From: Mycolicibacter minnesotensis
GTDB taxonomy: Bacteria > Actinomycetota > Actinomycetes > Mycobacteriales > Mycobacteriaceae
Length of the DNA: 64,000 nucleotides
NCBI RefSeq assembly: GCF_010731755.1
Contig: NZ_AP022589.1
Coordinates: 2,418,001-2,482,000, forward strand
Direction: 5' to 3'
Positions within the stretch are counted from its first letter, which is position 1. Each line of letters opens with the position of its first letter. Made by a program: the position numbers and the translations under genes. Below are positions 60,813-64,000 of the stretch, one piece after another. Under the pieces are notes generated by a model, which saw only the letters and a list, made by a program, of their open reading frames with translations, was not told the DNA's origin and ran no database searches.

Positions 60813-61921
60813 CGGCGGGTATCAGACGAATCGCGATCAGCACCGGTGGAGGTGACGCGCCCGGCCTCAACGCCGTCATCTACGCCGCCACCCTGGCCGG
60901 GCGCAGGCGCGGCTGGGATGTCGTCGGTATCCGCGACGGCTTCAACGGACTGCTGCTCGGCGACGACTACCCCGACGGCGGGTTGATCGAGCTGACCCGC
61001 AACCGGGTGCGCGGCATCATCCACCAGGGCGGAACCATCTTGGGCAGCACCAACCGCGGAAACCCGATCGCCTACCCGATGCGACAGCCCGACGGCAGCT
61101 GGACCGAACAGGACCGCACCGCGGAGCTGCTCGACCTGGTGGCCAAGCATGAGATCGACGCGGTGATCACCGTGGGCGGCGACGGCTCGCTGGCGATCGG
61201 CAACCACCTCCACGAGGCAGGGCTGCGCCTGGTCGGAGTGCCCAAGACCATCGACAACGATCTGGAAGGCACCGCCGCGACCTTCGGATTCGACAGCGCC
61301 GTCGACTTCGCCTCGGAGTGCATCGATCGATTGTTCTCCACGGCCACCTCCCACAGCCGGATCATCGTGGTGGAGGTGATGGGTCGCTACGCGGGCTGGA
61401 TCGCGCTGCACGCCGGCATGGCCTCGGGGGTGCATGCTGTGCTGCTGCCGGAGATCCCGTATCGACTCGAGTCGGTGGCGGAGCTGATCTGCGAACGCGC
61501 ACAACGTGGTTCGACGTATTCCATCGTCTGTGTCGCCGAAGGCGCCACACCGGTGGACGGCGAGCGCACCGTGGCGGGCAAGGCGGTGGGCCAGGCCGAA
61601 CGCCTGGGCGGCGTGGGCGCCAAGGTGGCCGCCGAACTCGAAGCGCTCACCGGGCGGGAGTCCCGCGCGGTGGTGCTCGGTCACCTGTTGCGCGGCGGCT
61701 CACCGACATCGGCGGATCGCCTACTGGGGCTGCGGTTCGGCGCCGCCGCGGTGCGGGCCCTCGACGAGGGCCACAGCGGTGTGATGGTGGCCCTCAATCC
61801 GCCGACGGTCAGCTACGTGCCGTTGGCGGAGGCCACCCGCCGGCTCAAGACCGTTCCACTGGACTGCGATGCCATCCAGACGGCGCGGGACCTCGGCATT
61901 CGATTCGGCGACGAGTCCTGA
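60809..61921 (+). CDS. pfkA: 6-phosphofructokinase (G-K subtype)
   Basis: 370-residue PFK. TGGGDAPGLNAV starts the fold, VGGDGSL is at 122-128, VPKTIDNDLEGT at 144-155 (catalytic Asp149), MGRYAGWIAL follows, and GHLLRGGSPTSADRLLG lies later. Gly126 (GGDGS) indicates ATP rather than PPi use, while Lys146 (PKTIDND) is the residue of PPi-type enzymes. This Gly/Lys combination is known from actinobacterial ATP-PFKs. GTG start overlaps the dehydrogenase stop (GTGA), so the two are coupled. Confidence 0.9.
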   Translation: MTAGIRRIAISTGGGDAPGLNAVIYAATLAGRRRGWDVVGIRDGFNGLLLGDDYPDGGLIELTRNRVRGIIHQGGTILGSTNRGNPIAYPMRQPDGSWTEQDRTAELLDLVAKHEIDAVITVGGDGSLAIGNHLHEAGLRLVGVPKTIDNDLEGTAATFGFDSAVDFASECIDRLFSTATSHSRIIVVEVMGRYAGWIALHAGMASGVHAVLLPEIPYRLESVAELICERAQRGSTYSIVCVAEGATPVDGERTVAGKAVGQAERLGGVGAKVAAELEALTGRESRAVVLGHLLRGGSPTSADRLLGLRFGAAAVRALDEGHSGVMVALNPPTVSYVPLAEATRRLKTVPLDCDAIQTARDLGIRFGDES

Positions 61922-61936
61922 GCCGCGGGATTCGCT

Positions 61937-61994
61937 GCCGAGCCGGAAAACCGCGACGCGACACGCCGGCGATGCGTCGTGTGATTCCGTCTCG
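61937..61994. repeat. Dispersed palindromic repeat, copy B
   Basis: 58 bp in the gap between the convergent pfkA and RES-domain genes, aligned without gaps to 12294-12351 (45/58 identical). Arms GCGACGC/GCGTCG and the flanking GAGCCGGAA/GATTCCG are kept; the loop differs, as expected of a structured element. It could also act here as a bidirectional terminator. Confidence 0.65.
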
Positions 61995-62007
61995 ACCGGT
62001 GTGCGGG

Positions 62008-62625
62008 TCAGAAGGCAACGGTAAACCCATGCCGAAAAACCAGATCCGCGGTCAGGTCCGGGCGCTCTGAGAGTGGCCAGGATTCGACGGTGAACGGTGC
62101 GGCGCCGAAGAACGCGTAATTGACCGAGGTCTCCGGGGTGGTACGCGAGCGATAGACGATGGCATCCGGGCATTCGTCGGGCTCAGGCCACCAGCGCCGC
62201 ACGGCGTCGGCCAATTGCTGGCAGGTCGCCCAGACCGCCTCGTGCTGGCCGGTGTTGATCTGGTCGTCGACGCCGAGGGCATCGAGGTTGCGTTCGGTGC
62301 GGAGGTCGAGCACCCGCAAGTGCCGTGCGGCAGAAAGGCGCACCAAGTGGTGGCGGGCGTGGTCGCCGGGGATCATCAGGCCGGTCAGTCGGTAGCGCTC
62401 CCGGAAGGCACCGACAAGATCGGTTGCCGCGTAACGCGTGCGGAATGCCGCAGACGGTGAATCGAAGCGGTAGCGCGGGTGGGTGAACCCGTCCCACGTC
62501 CACTGGTCGGGATGCTCGGCGTCGAGACGCCACAGCGGCGTCCCGGCAGTGATCCGGCGGCGGCGCAGTCCGCTGGGTCGGGTCTGGGGCAGGGGCGCCC
62601 GATACCCAGGGGGAAGCTCAGGCAC
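62008..62625 (-). CDS. RES-domain toxin candidate
   Basis: 205-residue RES-domain protein. LWRLDAEHPDQW...FTHPRYRFDSP (conserved Arg), DLVGAFRERY (Glu) and DAIVYRSRTTPE (Ser) follow the order that names the family; mycobacterial members such as MbcT degrade NAD+. I start at the GTG at 62625, which overlaps the upstream gene by 8 bp; the open frame further upstream is antitoxin antisense. The preceding gene is the expected antitoxin, making a type II toxin-antitoxin operon in the order antitoxin-toxin. Confidence 0.75.
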   Translation of the reverse strand: MPELPPGYRAPLPQTRPSGLRRRRITAGTPLWRLDAEHPDQWTWDGFTHPRYRFDSPSAAFRTRYAATDLVGAFRERYRLTGLMIPGDHARHHLVRLSAARHLRVLDLRTERNLDALGVDDQINTGQHEAVWATCQQLADAVRRWWPEPDECPDAIVYRSRTTPETSVNYAFFGAAPFTVESWPLSERPDLTADLVFRHGFTVAF

Positions 62626-63130
62626 CGAGCGCGGTGAGCAGTCGGCGTGCGTCCGCCGCGGTCTCGGGGTGGCGCAGCGCCTCGGCGATCGAGACACCGC
62701 CCAATTCATCATGGGTAAGCCGCATGATCCGGTCGGCGGCCAGCGGATCGGTGGTGAAGCGACCCAGCAGTTCCAGGATCTCGGGCAAGTCGCGGCGCAG
62801 TTGGGCGTCGTCGAATTGCCAGGCCGGAAACCAGGTCTGATTGCCCACGGCCGCGCCGATCAGCTTGCCGCGACTACGCAGCCGATGCACCGCCTGCGGC
62901 GTGCCGAGCCGCAGCAGTTCCTGGGCCTGGGGGGTGGGCAATGCCCCGGCGACGAAGTCGTCGACCAGGGCGGCGCGACGCTGATCGTTGAGTGCGTGGG
63001 CGGCGATGCGCTCCAAGGTGCCCTGCGGGACCGTGGGTGCCTCGAGCAGCGCATCGAGGACCTGGGCGAACCCGGCGTCGGTGCGGGCGCGTTCGGCTAC
63101 CTGGCGGGCGATCGGTGCGACGATGGGCAT
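62618..63130 (-). CDS. Antitoxin candidate of the RES pair (Xre/DUF2384-like)
   Basis: 170 residues. The middle contains an HTH-like segment (PTPQAQELLRLGTPQAVHRLRSRGKLIGAAVG), and the C-terminal ~50 residues (LLGRFTTDPLAADRIMRL, then LGGVSIAEALRHPETAADARRLLTAL) resemble the DUF2384 toxin-binding domain of MbcA/ParS antitoxins. ATG at 63130; a GTG 21 nt upstream is an alternative. It overlaps the RES gene, which ensures coupled expression, and is likely to repress its own promoter. Confidence 0.65.
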   Translation of the reverse strand: MPIVAPIARQVAERARTDAGFAQVLDALLEAPTVPQGTLERIAAHALNDQRRAALVDDFVAGALPTPQAQELLRLGTPQAVHRLRSRGKLIGAAVGNQTWFPAWQFDDAQLRRDLPEILELLGRFTTDPLAADRIMRLTHDELGGVSIAEALRHPETAADARRLLTALGA

Positions 63131-63178
63131 GCGATCGATACTACCCGGCACCGACCGCTATTGAAACAATCGAAACAG

Positions 63179-64000
63179 TTAGTCATGGCCGGGCCTGCGC
63201 CGGCGGGTCAGCGCCCGCCAGCCCAGCGCCCCAGCAGCTAGGGCGACGATCGCGCCCAGCAGCGGCCAGACGCCTAAGGCGTCGACCTGATCGGCCAGCC
63301 AGGACTGCACCGCGCCCGCCGCCCCGATCAGCGGATCGTCGGGGTCGGCACCGGCGAAGTACAGCCGGATCTCGTAGTAGCCGTAGTAGCTCACGTACAA
63401 CCCCGTCAGCAGCACGACCACCCCGGCGATCCGGCCCACATACGGCAGCACCCGTCGCAACGCCGAGCTTGCCGCCGAACCCGTCAGCGCCACCGCGATG
63501 GCCGCGACACCGACAGTGATGCTCATGCCGGCGGCGTAGGCGATGAATGCCAGCAGCCCGGCGAGCATCGATCCCTGCCGGAAGGTCGTGCTGATCACGG
63601 CCAGGAACGGCGCGATGGTGCACGACAGGGAGGCCACCGCATAGCCGACGCCGTAGCCGTACATCGATCCCAGGTGCGCCGTGGGAGTCCCCCCGGCCGC
63701 GGCGGGCAGCAACACGGCGAGGTCGCGGCCCGAGACCAGCCACACGCCGATGGCCAGCAGTGCCACACCGATCACCACGGTGGCGAACGGCAGATACTTC
63801 TGCGCCGAGGCGATCAACGGCGAGACCACCAACCCGAAGATCCCGAACACCGTCAAGAATCCGGTCGCCATCACGACGGTGGCCAACCCCGCCCTGGCCA
63901 GCGCGACCGGGCGCGACGTCTCGCCGCTGCTGGCGATCACCAGGCCCAGATATCCGGGCAGGAACGCAAAGCCGCACGGGTTCAGTGCCGCCACGAGCCC
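63179..64000 (-). CDS. ccdA: CcdA-like thiol:disulfide transporter (5' end cut by window)
   Basis: At least 273 residues of a polytopic membrane protein. It begins in frame at the window edge with GLVAALNPCGFAFLPGYLGL, the first-span Cys motif of CcdA; the second redox Cys lies in SLSCTIAPFLAVI. Six or so spans carry electrons from cytoplasmic thioredoxin to the outside for cytochrome c maturation or similar. A GTG at 63994 is internal to the family N-terminus, so the true start lies beyond base 64000. A hydrophilic 35-residue insertion (AGADPDDPLIG...) precedes the last span. Confidence 0.8.
   Translation of the reverse strand, partial: GLVAALNPCGFAFLPGYLGLVIASSGETSRPVALARAGLATVVMATGFLTVFGIFGLVVSPLIASAQKYLPFATVVIGVALLAIGVWLVSGRDLAVLLPAAAGGTPTAHLGSMYGYGVGYAVASLSCTIAPFLAVISTTFRQGSMLAGLLAFIAYAAGMSITVGVAAIAVALTGSAASSALRRVLPYVGRIAGVVVLLTGLYVSYYGYYEIRLYFAGADPDDPLIGAAGAVQSWLADQVDALGVWPLLGAIVALAAGALGWRALTRRRRPGHD

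Noticed and set aside
1..64000. CRISPR arrays, insertion sequences, prophage or integrase genes
   Set aside because: I saw no regularly spaced repeats, transposase motifs, phage genes or att-like duplications next to the tRNA.

Overview
The window is high-GC chromosomal DNA of a mycobacterium (Mycobacteriaceae). The evidence is the menJ-grcC1-htpX / gpsA / monooxygenase / YajQ block, which follows the order I know from Mycobacterium tuberculosis, together with the recC-recB-recD order, an MmpL-type transporter and a SigL/RslA-type sigma/anti-sigma pair. It differs from M. tuberculosis in having an intact galT, a SulP transporter between htpX and gpsA, and several operons I do not know from that species, so a non-tuberculous mycobacterium is likely. 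Genes are dense, with many 1-4 nt overlaps. I see no insertion sequence, prophage, CRISPR array or rRNA.

Layout. 1-8.1 kb: isoprenoid/menaquinone genes (menJ, grcC1), htpX, a SulP anion transporter, gpsA, a Baeyer-Villiger-type monooxygenase, a YajQ protein, tRNA-Tyr and a perfect hairpin terminator. 8.3-15 kb: amidohydrolase, 2-oxoglutarate oxygenase, a divergent PPOX/methyltransferase pair with an iron-box-like palindrome, and a DUF309-galT-galK operon. 15-24.3 kb: a large flippase-like membrane protein with a degenerate kinase-like domain, an SDR, a three-gene hypothetical operon, a thioesterase/methyltransferase pair and an acyl-CoA carboxylase beta chain. 24.4-29 kb: a trypsin-like protease, a SelO-type pseudokinase AMPylase and an MMPL transporter.

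29-38 kb is the most unusual part. A SigL-like ECF sigma factor and its RslA-like zinc anti-sigma factor sit between two operons. Upstream is a two-gene operon: a free-standing sigma region 4 protein, then a protein fusing a zinc anti-sigma domain to a carotenoid cleavage dioxygenase. Downstream is a four-gene biosynthetic operon (ThDP enzyme, SRPBCC protein, KAS III-like enzyme without the catalytic His, PLP aminotransferase). It converges on, and overlaps, a geranylgeranyl-reductase-like flavoenzyme. Four promoters of the form TGAACC-N16-CGTnnn precede exactly these transcription units, so the whole block looks like one self-controlled regulon of unknown product.

38-51 kb: a trypsin-like protein whose Asp and Ser are replaced (a pseudoprotease paralogous to the one at 24.4 kb), a small low-GC gene, an ABC-F ATPase, SDRs including a zinc-ribbon SDR lacking the catalytic Tyr, prfC, a glycosyltransferase / AGE-like / GH130 operon and a NYN-domain protein. 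51-64 kb: recC-recB-recD, a zinc dehydrogenase translationally coupled to pfkA, a RES-type toxin-antitoxin pair and the 3' part of a ccdA-like gene. Two families of dispersed palindromic repeats sit in intergenic gaps (12.3 and 61.9 kb; 17.5 and 51.1 kb).
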